Below, one piece after another: positions 49,367-60,540 of a stretch of 64,000 nucleotides of DNA. This stretch comes from Monilinia fructicola (Eukaryota; Ascomycota; Leotiomycetes; Helotiales; Sclerotiniaceae). Below the pieces are notes generated by a model. The model ran no database searches and was not told the origin of the DNA. It was given only the letters and a program-made list of their open reading frames with translations. The position numbers and the translations under genes were made by a program. The stretch is taken from assembly GCA_008692225.1 (NCBI GenBank), contig VICG01000005.1, positions 2,243,001 through 2,307,000 of the forward strand, written 5' to 3'. Each line of letters opens with the position of its first letter. Positions within the stretch are counted from its first letter, which is position 1.

Positions 49367-51445
49367 CTGCGTTACATCAAGCTGGCTATTGTGAATAAAT
49401 CGATGGATCGCATGAATGTGTCGACGGAGTGGTACATTGTTCTTCTTTCTTATGATTCGTTGACTATTGGTTTGGCCATTTTATTGAGGTCTTCTTATTT
49501 CTAACTATCAAGCAAACGTCTATATACGAAATTTTACATGTAGACGGATTGGTTGAGTGGATAACACTTAGCCAACGTCATCATGAATATCTATTTCCAT
49601 ACACCTATATTGACATTTAGGTATGTACCAAGTGTATTTAGAAGGATTCGAGATTTTTTGACTGATTGTGAGTGTGGGGGGGTTGGTTGGATATCTCTTT
49701 GGGGCTTTGTGGTAGTTGGGGATACGTGGTTTGTAGTATCATGGTATCATGCTATGTCTTGAACCCTGGGATGGAATGTAATGTTGATAGTTGATTAGGA
49801 AATCATGGCGATGATGAAGATTGAGAGATTCAGTTTAGGTTTCGTGTATACACTTGGGGATTTATGGTATGATTGTTGGGAACTTGGATTGGGTTTTAGG
49901 TGTAGGCAAGGCGAAGGGGAAGAAATAGAATGGAGATGGGATGGAAGAGTTATGATGTGTTTGTGAGGAAAGTAGTGTGAGATTTGGATGGGAATTTAGA
50001 AGATGTTTTTGGAAAAACGAAAGAACACAAGAAATTGTGGGAGCGACTATGAACGTGGTTGTGATGAGGCGGCGGTAATATTGTTGGTATTTTTGGATGG
50101 ATATGTGGACTTTATGCCATGGTAGATTGATCGTTGTTGGAGGGCTGTAGGTGATAGTGAGGAAATACTATGGAGTAGACGTGTCATACTTGAGTGTAGA
50201 TTATCGAAAAACATAAATCCAAAATCAACCGTGAAATTCTTGTCTTCTAAAGATTTTTTGACTGTCTACCTACCTTGTGGATGTCTTGGGATATCCATAT
50301 CATCTACACGGGAAGTCTATACACTTGAAGTATTTATCCAAGAATCCCCATATATCAGCAACCTTTCGTAAACTTCCCGCGTGTTGGGTGAAATAAAGTA
50401 TCTTAAGGTATCCATGGATATATATAAGTCACCATCGCGTACCCTTAATCAACACATGTTAGCTCAACCTTGGAAGCAGGAAGTGGAAGTAAAATGGGGA
50501 TAGTCATTTGGTAGGAACGTAAATCTCAAACTCTGATGACATAGCAGAACACTCAGAATCAGCATGGACAATTCTCTTATGATTGATGACCACTAAGTAG
50601 CCTTGCATTGATCATCAGCCTACTAAAACAAAATCTCATCTCGAAATGCCCACACAGCATACATCTACAAGCCAATATAACCATCAAACCCCAACCCGCC
50701 TTGCACCCCCTTAAATCCTCCAAACTCCTCCCACTCTCATACAAACACATCCACCAGTCGGCTAGCCGAGTGGTTAGGATCATAACCTTGACAACCAACA
50801 ACTCTTCGGAGTTGAAGGATTCGAAAGATCTGCTTTCTCGGTGTTCAGATTGGCCATGCCGTCTGGCGCTCGGGGAGGCAATTATGGAGAGGAGCGAAAG
50901 CTAAAGCCATAAGTACGATTGGAGTAGGTTATTTTGTTTTGCACTTTTTTTGGTTGGCTTCGGGAGATTTTTGGGGGAGGGGGAGCAAGCGAAGGAAGCG
51001 AGGAGAGTGGATTGGTTGTTGGGTGAGTAGGTGGGTCTGTGTGCTTTTGTGAAATTTTGCTGTGATTGTTATTGTTGTTGTTATTAATAGAATATTGGTC
51101 GGAATCTATGTTTGGGTAACAGTGCAAGCACGCAACAATATCGATGAAAACCTTCAATCAGTTGATTGAACGCGAAGGTTTTGACTTTATAGCTCCCTGT
51201 CATCCTCGTCACTCCCATTATTTTGTATATCCATGTTGTTACTTGTCTAAACCAAGCCTTTATATGCACCAGTCTTGTTACTCACTTGTATACGTTATTG
51301 TCCACGAGAACTTCGAGCATATAATTCACTATATTGAGGGTTCTCATGACCATCCATTTATCATTATCTGCTTGGTATGAACTTGGCATCGAGAAGTGAG
51401 TTGATATCTAGATTTCCCCGCTCCTCCCATGAATTTCCAAACATC

Positions 51446-51829
51446 TCAGAATTCTGAGACCACATTATTTCCAAGGCTGCTCACTTCAAAACAGAAGATT
51501 TTCATCAGTCTGGATACTCGTGCCGAAATCTGGCGTTTAGATATATCTTTTGTTTCGTGAATTTTGAGGTGCTTAGTTGTGAGGAATTGATTACCACGCA
51601 TTTCTCCTGTAATTATTATATTTCGGATGATATACAATGAATAAAAACGAAGAGACTCAAATAATGGATGTTCATATTCTTCTATGTCTAGCCGAAGAAC
51701 GATGTCCACTGCTCTGCTCCATCTTTCCAGACCGTAACCTTCGAGAACTTTTACCAATGAATCTTTCCTTGATTCAATAAACCATATATTCATGTTTCTG
51801 CCATGAGAAAATTCTGGATTCAAGCACAC
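51446..51829 (-). CDS. Hypothetical open frame (127 codons) or relic
   Basis: No family recognised. The frame begins MCLNPEFSHGRNMNIWFIES and includes KDSLVKVLEGYGLERWSRAV and LRLDIEEYEHPLFESLRFYS, which has convincing amphipathic-helix composition. The second half (MRGNQFLTTKHLKIHETKDI) is less so. A possible internal intron acceptor (ATTACAG) lies just before GEMRGNQF, so the C-terminal half may be non-coding. Context gives no clue. Confidence 0.3.
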   Translation of the reverse strand: MCLNPEFSHGRNMNIWFIESRKDSLVKVLEGYGLERWSRAVDIVLRLDIEEYEHPLFESLRFYSLYIIRNIIITGEMRGNQFLTTKHLKIHETKDISKRQISARVSRLMKIFCFEVSSLGNNVVSEF

Positions 51830-54800
51830 AATGAATCATTTTTTTGATTCCCCTCATGTTCTTTCCTGGGATATTACGTTTGATTAGTTTCTTGTATGCA
51901 GTGCGCGAATATTAGAGTAATCAATACCCATTGAACTTGAGATAATTTCTTGATTTCCCCTCGTTTAGGATTCACTCCTATGAAGTCCATTTCCCATGGG
52001 TGTAATATTTAAGCATCTGCAAGATCTGTCCAGGAAGAAGCAAGAAAAAGAATACTTCCGTCACATCAGTTGACTCATGGATTCGTTTTCAAGCATGGGA
52101 GCGTGGGGGTATGTTTTCCCTCTAGTTTGTAGAAAATTAGTTGTATAGACTATGATGTGCCTGAGAAAATAAGGGAAGAGCAGTTGGAGCTACAAAAAGT
52201 GACAATAGTAGTCCGCGTTCTATAATGATAAACGAAAACCGAAACGACAGTAATTCGTTCACCTGTACTCAAACAAAAGTCCTCTAGACTATGGTCTCAT
52301 GTATTGCACCCCTTTTATGGATATATAACATAATCCAAAGCCCTTCCACCTAACCTTCAACCAAATTTTATTAGCATGTCCTTAGCATAATCTAGCGATA
52401 TGTATTACTGAAGGATTCACGCCCGTCTCAGAAGAGGCGGCCGGCTTGATGCCCTCTTCAAAGGCAACAAAATGATCGCATTACCTTCTTATCTGTATCT
52501 TGAAGCTTCTTGAGCTCGGGAGTAGAGTTCACTTGGGTTTGGGCTGACAATTTATATGGAATGATCATTCACATGGACTAAGAATTTACTTAGCTACCTA
52601 CATGTACTATTGTTTGAATCAATCGAAGTTTCTGCAATAATAACCTTATTAATGATAATAGTAGTATTCTATCCATGAGAGTTACATACATCCACAACAT
52701 TTCGCCCTTCCATACAAAGCCGCCCGACTATTCTCCACCTTATTCAACTTTCCAAGATTCAACCATACCAGAATATTCGCAAAATAACATACCCTCCTTG
52801 CTATAATTTTGTAGCATTGCCTACTCTTGTAGAATCCACTTGAGCCCTATAGCTATACCGTCAAAGAGGTTCAAGGGATTTAATTTTGAGATATATCCTG
52901 AGACAATTACAAGCGAGTCTAATTTGGGAAGGTAGTAAGGTTGAATTAGATAACCTCTTCAAGAGATGCGCTGAAAGTCCAATCAATGACAACAGAGGGA
53001 TATTCTTCGATAGAGAGCGAATGAAACGCCGATGAAAAATATTCCAGGTATTCAATCTGTTTCTGCGTCCAAAACTCTCCTATTGAGTTACCTAGCAGTT
53101 TCTGCAGCTCACCTAGTTGCTAATACCACTAGCCTCTTGGGTAATCCTCAAAAAAATAATTTTCCAACTTTATCCACCATGCTGTATTTCTATATCTTTC
53201 ACAAAGAATGCGCCCGGGCACAATGATCCCATAACTTGGAATCTCGCTTAGAAATTCTCCACATTTTAGGGGCGAGTCGAGAATTTTATTCAATCAATTG
53301 CTCTTGTTATAATCGCTTTCGTTTCGATCCGGTACTCAAACCGATCATTTAGATGTCTTCCCTCATCTACAATTCACTTACTCTCTACCCTCACATCCAT
53401 CTTCCCTAGTTTCAGCCTACAGTATCGCATTCAACACTTCAGAGCTCAATGATAAGAGTAGGACATCTACAGCGGTAACGCATACAACGACTACATGGAA
53501 AAATCATCAGAGCATCCTGAGGACCCTCTCAAACTCGACATCGGTGTAACCATTGTTAGAAAAATCTTCCACGGCATCCAGGGGCTTAAGGTTCTTGTCG
53601 CATATTTTTTGGTACAGAGCGCGTAAGATAGTAATAGTATATCTCAGAATGACAACAATAATAGACTAACACATTCAGGGCAATGAAAACTTCGCGTTTA
53701 GATATCAAGAAATACAATGAGCAGTGCCTACCAATTCACCATTCGAAGCTCACCAAGACAATTTCAACACTTCGCCATCACCCCTTCTACCATAATATAG
53801 GGTGCCAGCCTGCAGTCGGACTTATGTAATGAAGAATGAGAATCTTAAGCTCAAATCGCAAATCAGCGATGGATTTATTGTCCAGCCTTTAGGGCAATTG
53901 AACACCACCACAAGCCAAAATTATCTGCCATACCAATGTATCTTGACAAACCTCCTTTTGAACCCCCCACTCCTTTCGCTCTAGCAAAAACCAACTATTG
54001 ACCCCGCTGATGTGTACATACGTATGCACACTCCCTGATATTTCCCATGCGCGTTTCTCTCCCCGAAACGAATTAACTGGTGGTCTGATCTACCCACCAA
54101 ACCATCTCCTTCTCAAGAGTGCAAACAAGAAATTCGAGCCAACTAACGGCCTTTGTTCATTTGGAATTGAAAGGATTACGGGGAACGGGAAGAGAGGTGT
54201 AAGAAAATTCCCGTACCATCTGCATGTAATTGATGTATCATTGTCGAAAATGAGGAAAAATCCTCATCTTCAACAACTTTTGCTCTTCTCCGAAAGGTTC
54301 TTCTCGCAACAGCTACAATCACGACAATAATAATAATTCAGTTTGGATTATGAGTCGAGGAAGAGACGGATGGAGAGATATGCCAATAGCAGAATGCAGT
54401 TAGGTTTTACATTTCCTCACAAATTCACCAGATCCGCCGGGCGTTCCATCTCATCCATAGAGGACTCTCAATTTCATGCATCGATGCTGTATGGGGCATT
54501 GGAACAACGTCTTTTCTCCAGCACTCAAGTGAGTGCCACGAATAACGACCGAGGTAGAGATGTGTGCAAGATATGATAAGCCCAAAGGAGTGTTGCGCCC
54601 TACCCGACGCTATCACCGCAAGGTTTTACCCATCATTTACTTCACGCCCTGTCCGCATCGATCCTTTCTCCTGTCGCCTCAGCACCACCCCCCCCCCCCC
54701 AACAGAATGAAGATCCCCAAGACGTAATCCCCAGACGAGAAAACAATAGTTTCACCTGCCCCCCGGAGCGTGTGCCAACTTCCAACTCCCCAACCCACGT

Positions 54801-56002
54801 TTCATAGAAACTGACGTGAAGCTACGGACTGCAGGGATTTGTGATGAGTTGGTACTGCGATATTGGTATTGCGTTGATCGTAGCATGGTGGGGATGCTTA
54901 TACCAAGAAAGGTGTGTTGTGGGTAGTGCCACGGTATGCGCGTTTGGATTTGAAGATGATGATAGGTGAGTCACGTGGGGTGACTTGACAATATATAGAA
55001 AGTCAGATCGTGTAAGGAATGATGGTAGTAAGTGATTAGATGACAATTGCGATGAGAATGATAAATCTGACGAGAAAACCGGCACAAGCAAGCTTTTGAG
55101 ATACTTAAGATCGCCCCCAAAGCTCGAGAGGGATCTTATCGCAACTTCCTGACAGCGGGAGGTGGCGGCTGGAAATCTTTTGTATCTCGTTATGCAGGCG
55201 TTTGGGAGGGCGGAAGGGGTGTTTTTATTCTTCCTCTTTGAGGGGTACATCGAGTCAGGTTACTCGCGTCAGATACACTAGCGGCTCTTTTTATGTTTCT
55301 CAATCTAGGGAGTGAGTAGAGGAATTCCATCGCTTGTAATAATCAAGTGCTGTCGATATCCTTAGTATCTTTGAAATCAAATGATTCAATGAATAGACAT
55401 AAACACAAAGATGAGTTATATAGTTTTTATGCAAAAGATAAGAGTTGCTTTGGACCAGCAGATCAGATACACTTGTATTTTACACGACGTGACGTTAAGA
55501 AGATATCCATATCCTCAAACGAAACCGCGAGCATCATCCGCATCGGTGAAAAGACATCAGATAATTTTCACGAACACTAGAACTATCCCAGATAGTTCCT
55601 GGGGACATCAAATCAGATACCAGTTATCCGCTTGCGGATTGTTGAGAACCAACAATACGATGCAAGCGAGCCTTTTGCAGGTATTAAACCAGCATGGGAA
55701 TAAACGTGTTCTTTTCATAAAATCTAATTCCTTCACCAATCCCCGAGTAAAAAATCCATTGCTGCCTTGAGTCATCTCCTCGATAGTAGCTTAACACCTC
55801 AACACCACCTGCTATCTTTATGTGGCCACTCAATAAATCTTGCAGGAAAGGTGGGTAAAAACAAAAGCCTTTCACTTTCTCGATCTCTATGCCCTATAGT
55901 AGTGGTCACAATATGGCCGCATGTCTGTCTTGCCAGATCGAACGCAGTCCAAGCAAAGGCCGACATGGTCGTTCAATAAATCCTCCAAGGACTGACAGCG
56001 GC

Positions 56003-56893
56003 TCAGTTCACACTGTGGTATATGCTATGCGTGTTCGCATAGGGGCACAGAGCACTGTGCTTTTCCGTGACCAGAGGAGCAATGATTTTGGCCAATCCCA
56101 ATGCTTTAGAGATGGAAATGTCTCGCAAGTCCGCAGGCCATAGTTTCTTTCTTTTTAGCAGTGTTAGATATGAATAGGCATATTGCCTTGCCCGCCAGCG
56201 ATAGTGAAGACAATCTCCTCCATGTATTTGATACACGAGTAGATGTGCTAACTTCAGCCTGAAAATACTTCGCTGTTCTTCCAGTAGACCTAGAAATTGC
56301 ATTATCAGTTTTGATTCAGATCATCCGGTAGGTCACTCACAGAATACCCTCCAAGCCATTACAGATTCAATTTCTTTGGATAAAAGAGAAAGGTAAGAAT
56401 CCTCGTGTTCAAGTAGCAATGCCTTTGTGATCTCCTTAAACCCTTGTGCATTCTGGAATAGATACGCCGCAGCAGCAAGAATCATCAGATCATCAGCACA
56501 TCGCTGTCCAGGCCGGAGCCATTCCCCGCTCGCAAATTTCATAAAATCAACTAGATCATACTTATCAACTGTGATGGCGACTTCTAGAACAAAGCGCGGA
56601 GTAAGAGTCCGAGGTACCATGCCTTTCCGGCGGTGAACGAGGGCGAAAATCATCTTCAGCGCAGCGGGATTGTCTTCCGGTAGTGATAATTCTACTGGTC
56701 CATCTTTATCAAGCATATCATGACCTTCTTTCCAGTCTGGGCCGAGCATGGCGAAGAAGGGTTTGGAGACTGCCCTCAGGGATTGAGAACGAACACGAAA
56801 CCTTACCATTTCTGGCCCAACAACAAAAATCACGTCGCCATCTGAAGCTATCTCGATAATTTCGCTCGACTGACTGGAGTCTGTTTCTTCCAT
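56003..56893 (-). CDS. BTB/POZ-domain protein (279 aa)
   Basis: Exons 56893-56341 and 56289-56003 on the minus strand, joined by a 51-bp GTGAGT..TAG intron in phase. The BTB domain starts at about residue 15: EIASDGDVIFVVGPEMVRFR, VRSQSLRAVSKPFFAMLGPD, then LSLPEDNPAALKMIFALVHR. The helix FVLEVAITVDKYDLVDFMKF is the usual end of the fold. The extension includes DDLMILAAAAYLFQNAQGFK and, after the intron, the QRSIFRLKLAHLLVYQIHGG region and a Cys-bearing end (STEKHSALCPY type, here TEKHSALCPYAN). This matches a subfamily of Leotiomycete and Eurotiomycete BTB proteins of about 280-330 residues, none with an assigned role that I know. Clean frame and conserved C-terminus support function. Confidence 0.87.
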
Positions 56894-57595
56894 CGTGGTT
56901 CTGTGTGATTTGGGTTGGATTCCACAATTATTGGAAATTCCCCTCTCACGCTGATGATGCCAAATATCGAAGATGAGGATACATGGAGAGGAGCTGGCAA
57001 CCCATCAATTTAATCAGGTCTTTCTTTGTGAGTATTCATGCGTCGAAATTCTCCCTCAAATCCTTGCTAAGACGAAGACAGACAGTGCACGAAGCATGGA
57101 GAGTAAATGCGATACGCACGAATGAACAACTCCTAAACATAAATCAAACAAAGAACACCCTTCCCATGTAACACAAGACGATCAACAATGAGGATGCAGA
57201 AATTGCAAAAACTCGGGATTGAGATCAAGTAATAATGACATTAACAATAACAATAACAATGACGATAAAAACAACAATCACAACATGCAAACCCACTCCC
57301 CGATACACCCATCCACAAGTATCACGCATTCCTCGCCCATTCGATTCTTTCAAGGACACCCGACTCTCATACGGAAGAGTCCAGAAACCTTCTTCAACAC
57401 TCTCAACTACCCAAACACCTATAGCTGATACTCAATACCCAACACCCAACACCCAACACCCAACATCCACTGAATTATATGAACGCCACTCTCACATCCA
57501 TAGACCCCAAGTCCATAAATCCATAAACCTTCCTCCAACACCGAGCAGTCCCTACCACCTAGCCAGCACCTAGCATCTAGAACCTCGTATCAAAT

Positions 57596-57660
57596 CCAAA
57601 TCCAAATCCAAATCCAAACCCAAACCCAAATCCAAACACAAACACACCAACCCACCCAAA
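57596..57660. repeat. AAATCC/AAACCC hexanucleotide array
   Basis: About ten copies of CCAAAT/CCAAAC-type hexamers in a row. Confidence 0.85.
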
Positions 57661-57984
57661 CAACCCCAAGAAATATCCCCCACCCCTCACCATCCCCCTT
57701 TCCTCTACTAAACCCCGCCTGCGCCGCCCCCAAAATCCAAAAAAAAAAACAATAACCCAAAAACATCCGCATATCCCCCCAACCAATCACACAACCTTTC
57801 TATACACACCTCCTCAATCATCTGGACACTCCGCATGCGAGGAAACATGAATTTTGCGGGGATGGTAATCTTAACATTGTCCAGGTTACAAGATATCACG
57901 GTGTGCGCGGAGGATAATCAGAGAAGAGAAGTTTTAGGAACCTCGTCTTATTCGATGATTTTACATCTGTGCACTTGCGTTGCA

Positions 57985-58031
57985 CACACACACACACCAC
58001 ACACACACACACACACACAATATATATATAC
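57985..58031. repeat. CA dinucleotide followed by TA microsatellite
   Basis: About seventeen CA units with one interruption, then TATATATATA. Confidence 0.9.
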
Positions 58032-58386
58032 ATAAGTCTAACCATTCACCTCATTCCTCCATGGTGATACTTGATGACCGTTGGAAGAGCTAGTTGAGAC
58101 CGAAATCCGATGTTATGATTCGTGTTGCGATTTTGGTGTTCACCTGTATCTTATTGATGCTTGTATCTATATTGGTATTGGTATTGGCATTTGCATTGTG
58201 TCGTAGGGTATGGTATAACAAGGTATAGGTGATCTGCACCATCTACTCATCTAATTGTCTTCTCTATCTCTCATCTATCCCTCTAGGGAATTATCGAATG
58301 AGCCTTCCGCATATGTATCCGCATTCTCTCCCCAACATTCCTCGTATCTCGTATGCACGCTTTGTGTCTCTCATCCCACCCCCAAT

Positions 58387-59228
58387 CTAGGCACCGAAAA
58401 CCTTGAATCGATCCTCGATTGGGACAAAAGGTCTTCTCTCCAGCTGGTGCGAGCGGGGTACCGAAGACGAGTTGAGCGTTGAGTTCCCAATCGGCGGGGA
58501 TGTTCCACCTGTAATGAGTATTGTTAGTATCAATTCCTCATATCATCACCGTTTAAGTCCAAGTAAAGATCTCTACCCCGCCCCCTCCCCCACACACACA
58601 TATACACAAAGAAATAATACTCACTCAGCAGCAACCTTGGCATCAATCAATGGATTGTAATGTTGCAAATTAGCACCCAATCCCTCCGCCTCAAGCGCAA
58701 CCCAAATAGCATATTGGGTTATGGCATCACTCTGTGTAGCCCAGCCCGGGAATCTCTCTCTGCATAAGTAGCGTATGCGGATTGCACTTTCTGCACAGCA
58801 CTTCTATCTTCAAAGAAAAGGACCTATCATGTTGGGAACAGAACATGTTAGCGTATGCGAGGAATCCGAGGAGTGGAACGAGATGGAGAGAGCTCTCGGA
58901 AGAGAAGAGTAAATGCAAAAGGCAGAAACCAACTCACAGTTCCGTAGCCATTTCTGAATCCACCGATTCTCTTGGCCGTTCCCTCAAATTGTTCCGGTGG
59001 CACAACGCCCTTCAAGACCTCCTCGGTGATATTCCAAAGCTTCTCATGTTCACCCTTGAATAACAAGACCACTCTTGTGGTTTGAGAGTTGAAGGAGGAA
59101 GGAACGTGGAGAATGGCTTGTTCGACTATTTCCTGGATCTTGCTATCTGGGATGGGGGATTTGGCTTCGAGGGCATAGATAGTGCGACGGGCTTTGAGGA
59201 GCTCGATGAATTGGGTGGATGGTGACAT
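58387..59228 (-). CDS. Nitroreductase-family protein (Frm2/Hbn1-like), two small frame breaks
   Basis: An FMN-dependent oxidoreductase of the small fungal/bacterial nitroreductase group linked to oxidative and lipid stress. Exon 1 (59228-58938) reads FIELLKARRTIYALEAKSPI, IVEQAILHVPSSFNSQTTRV and KRIGGFRNGYGT. Exon 2 (58823-58625) reads VLFFEDRSAVQKVQSAYATY, then EGLGANLQHYNPLIDAKVAA. Exon 3 (58508-58387) reads WNIPADWELNAQLVFG to GEKTFVPIEDRFKVFGA. Two indels must be allowed: an extra GA in the run at 58751-58763, between YAERFPGWATQSDAI and what precedes it, and an extra base in the A/T run at 58426-58429. Without them the product would be 202 residues, the family length. Because the conserved ends are intact, sequence error is as likely as gene loss. 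Confidence 0.85.
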
Positions 59229-60540
59229 GATTGTTGGTGAGGTGAAGTATTTGTGTTGGAATCGGGGGATGGATTGAGTTGAGTTGAGTTGACGTGACGT
59301 GACGTGACCTGACGTTAGACTGTTGATATTTGTGAGGAATTGCAAGAATGATGCAAGTAAAATGAAGGAAAAGAAGAGGAAAGGAAAGTAGCAATCCTCT
59401 TATACTTATGCCGTATACCAATCGACCATCACACCCCCTCAACCCACCTTCAACAAGAACTGACGTTCAATTCGTTGCAAGACCACCTTCCGGCTCCTGC
59501 CCCGCCTACCCACCAGCTACTGGAGCTATTCACCAATACCGACAACAGATGCTCCACTATTTCCCAATCTCAATGCTGTACTTGTATCGATGTTGCCATT
59601 TTGATATTGAATTCGAAACGGAAGGGTTGACCAATTAGGATGTCGGACATTGTACGGAGTATATCGTGGGGATGGGTCGACCAACAGTTTCCTTTCGATC
59701 CTCATCATGTCCAAGGTCCGAGGTCAAGATCCAATGTCCAATGCTCAATGTCCAATGTCCGTCCCATCTCTAACCTCACAATCTAATCTGCAATCTGGAG
59801 TCTCAAACCTGGAATCGTGAAGCTCAAAATACAGTATCACAATTAGAATATCTCAAGCATCGATGGATACATACAATGTCATACATACAGTAGTACTGTG
59901 AGTTGGGAATCCATGACAATCCATGACAATTCATGACAATCCAATCCAATCCCAATCCAATCCCAATCCCAATCAACACAATCCATCCACCCATCCCTCC
60001 ATCCCTCCCCACCAATCAAAACCCACCCGTCCTCGCATCCTCGCATCCCCCATCACCTAATCATTATTAATCCCCATCCTCTTACAAATCCATTACCAAT
60101 CCCACCACCCATCCTATCTAACCTTATTCCCTACCTTGCCTTGCCATCCCTCCCACCGCGGACCCCCATCTAATTGGCCATACATACCTAATCCGTATCT
60201 ACACGCGGCTAAAGAAATACGTGCGCTCGCTACACCCGACTCTATCCATTACACAGCACTATGTAGTATATACTGTACTCTACGGAGTAAGGTTACTCCC
60301 CAAAAAGAGAGAGGCAGATCATTCTACATGTGCTCTGCTCTATACACAGTATTATATCTGTATCCCCATCTCTATCTACACACAAAAGCACAATACCATC
60401 CATCCATCCATCCAAGAATCAATCAACAACCATACTTACTACCTAGGTACTGGAGGGCGAAGATTCAACACCTGTACACAGTGCCCTCTACAAACCTACA
60501 GCTCTTTATAAGTCTATAAAGCTAAGATTGAATTGATTGA
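59229..60540. other. Intergenic spacer before the AT-rich block
   Basis: Nitroreductase promoter, then CAATCCAAT/CCATCC low-complexity (59920-60010). TACGGAGTA is at 59653-59661 and 60281-60289, and TACCTAGGTA at 60440-60449. No gene. Confidence 0.55.

Larger units (their letters stand above)
45976..56002. other. Ten-kilobase stretch without a supportable gene
   Basis: I found no convincing coding gene. Sub-features seen: CATCCATC repeats (46300-46330), a GAGCAT repeat (46610-46630), a CACCG repeat (46850-46872), a G/T-rich tract (47880-48180) and AT-rich sequence (48700-49250). The remainder is mixed sequence with many short frames. Two weak candidates are listed separately (49288-49366 and 51446-51829). 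It may hold non-coding transcripts or genes with many small exons that I could not assemble by eye. Confidence 0.5.
56894..58386. other. Intergenic spacer with simple repeats
   Basis: AACAAT/ACAACA-rich at 57225-57290, CAACACC repeats at 57428-57465, a six-base AAATCC/AAACCC array at 57596-57660, a CA microsatellite at 57985-58019 running into TATATA. No gene; the Gly-Phe frame on the minus strand at 57577-57790 is a product of the hexamer array. Confidence 0.6.

Noticed and set aside
50750..50865. tRNA-like A-box (TAGCCGAGTGG at 50763-50773) with a weak B-box-like GGATTCGAAAGA downstream
   Set aside because: Anticodon and T arms do not pair and the acceptor ends match only loosely with an oversized gap.
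57577..57790. Gly-Phe repeat frame on the minus strand
   Set aside because: Direct translation of the AAATCC hexamer array.
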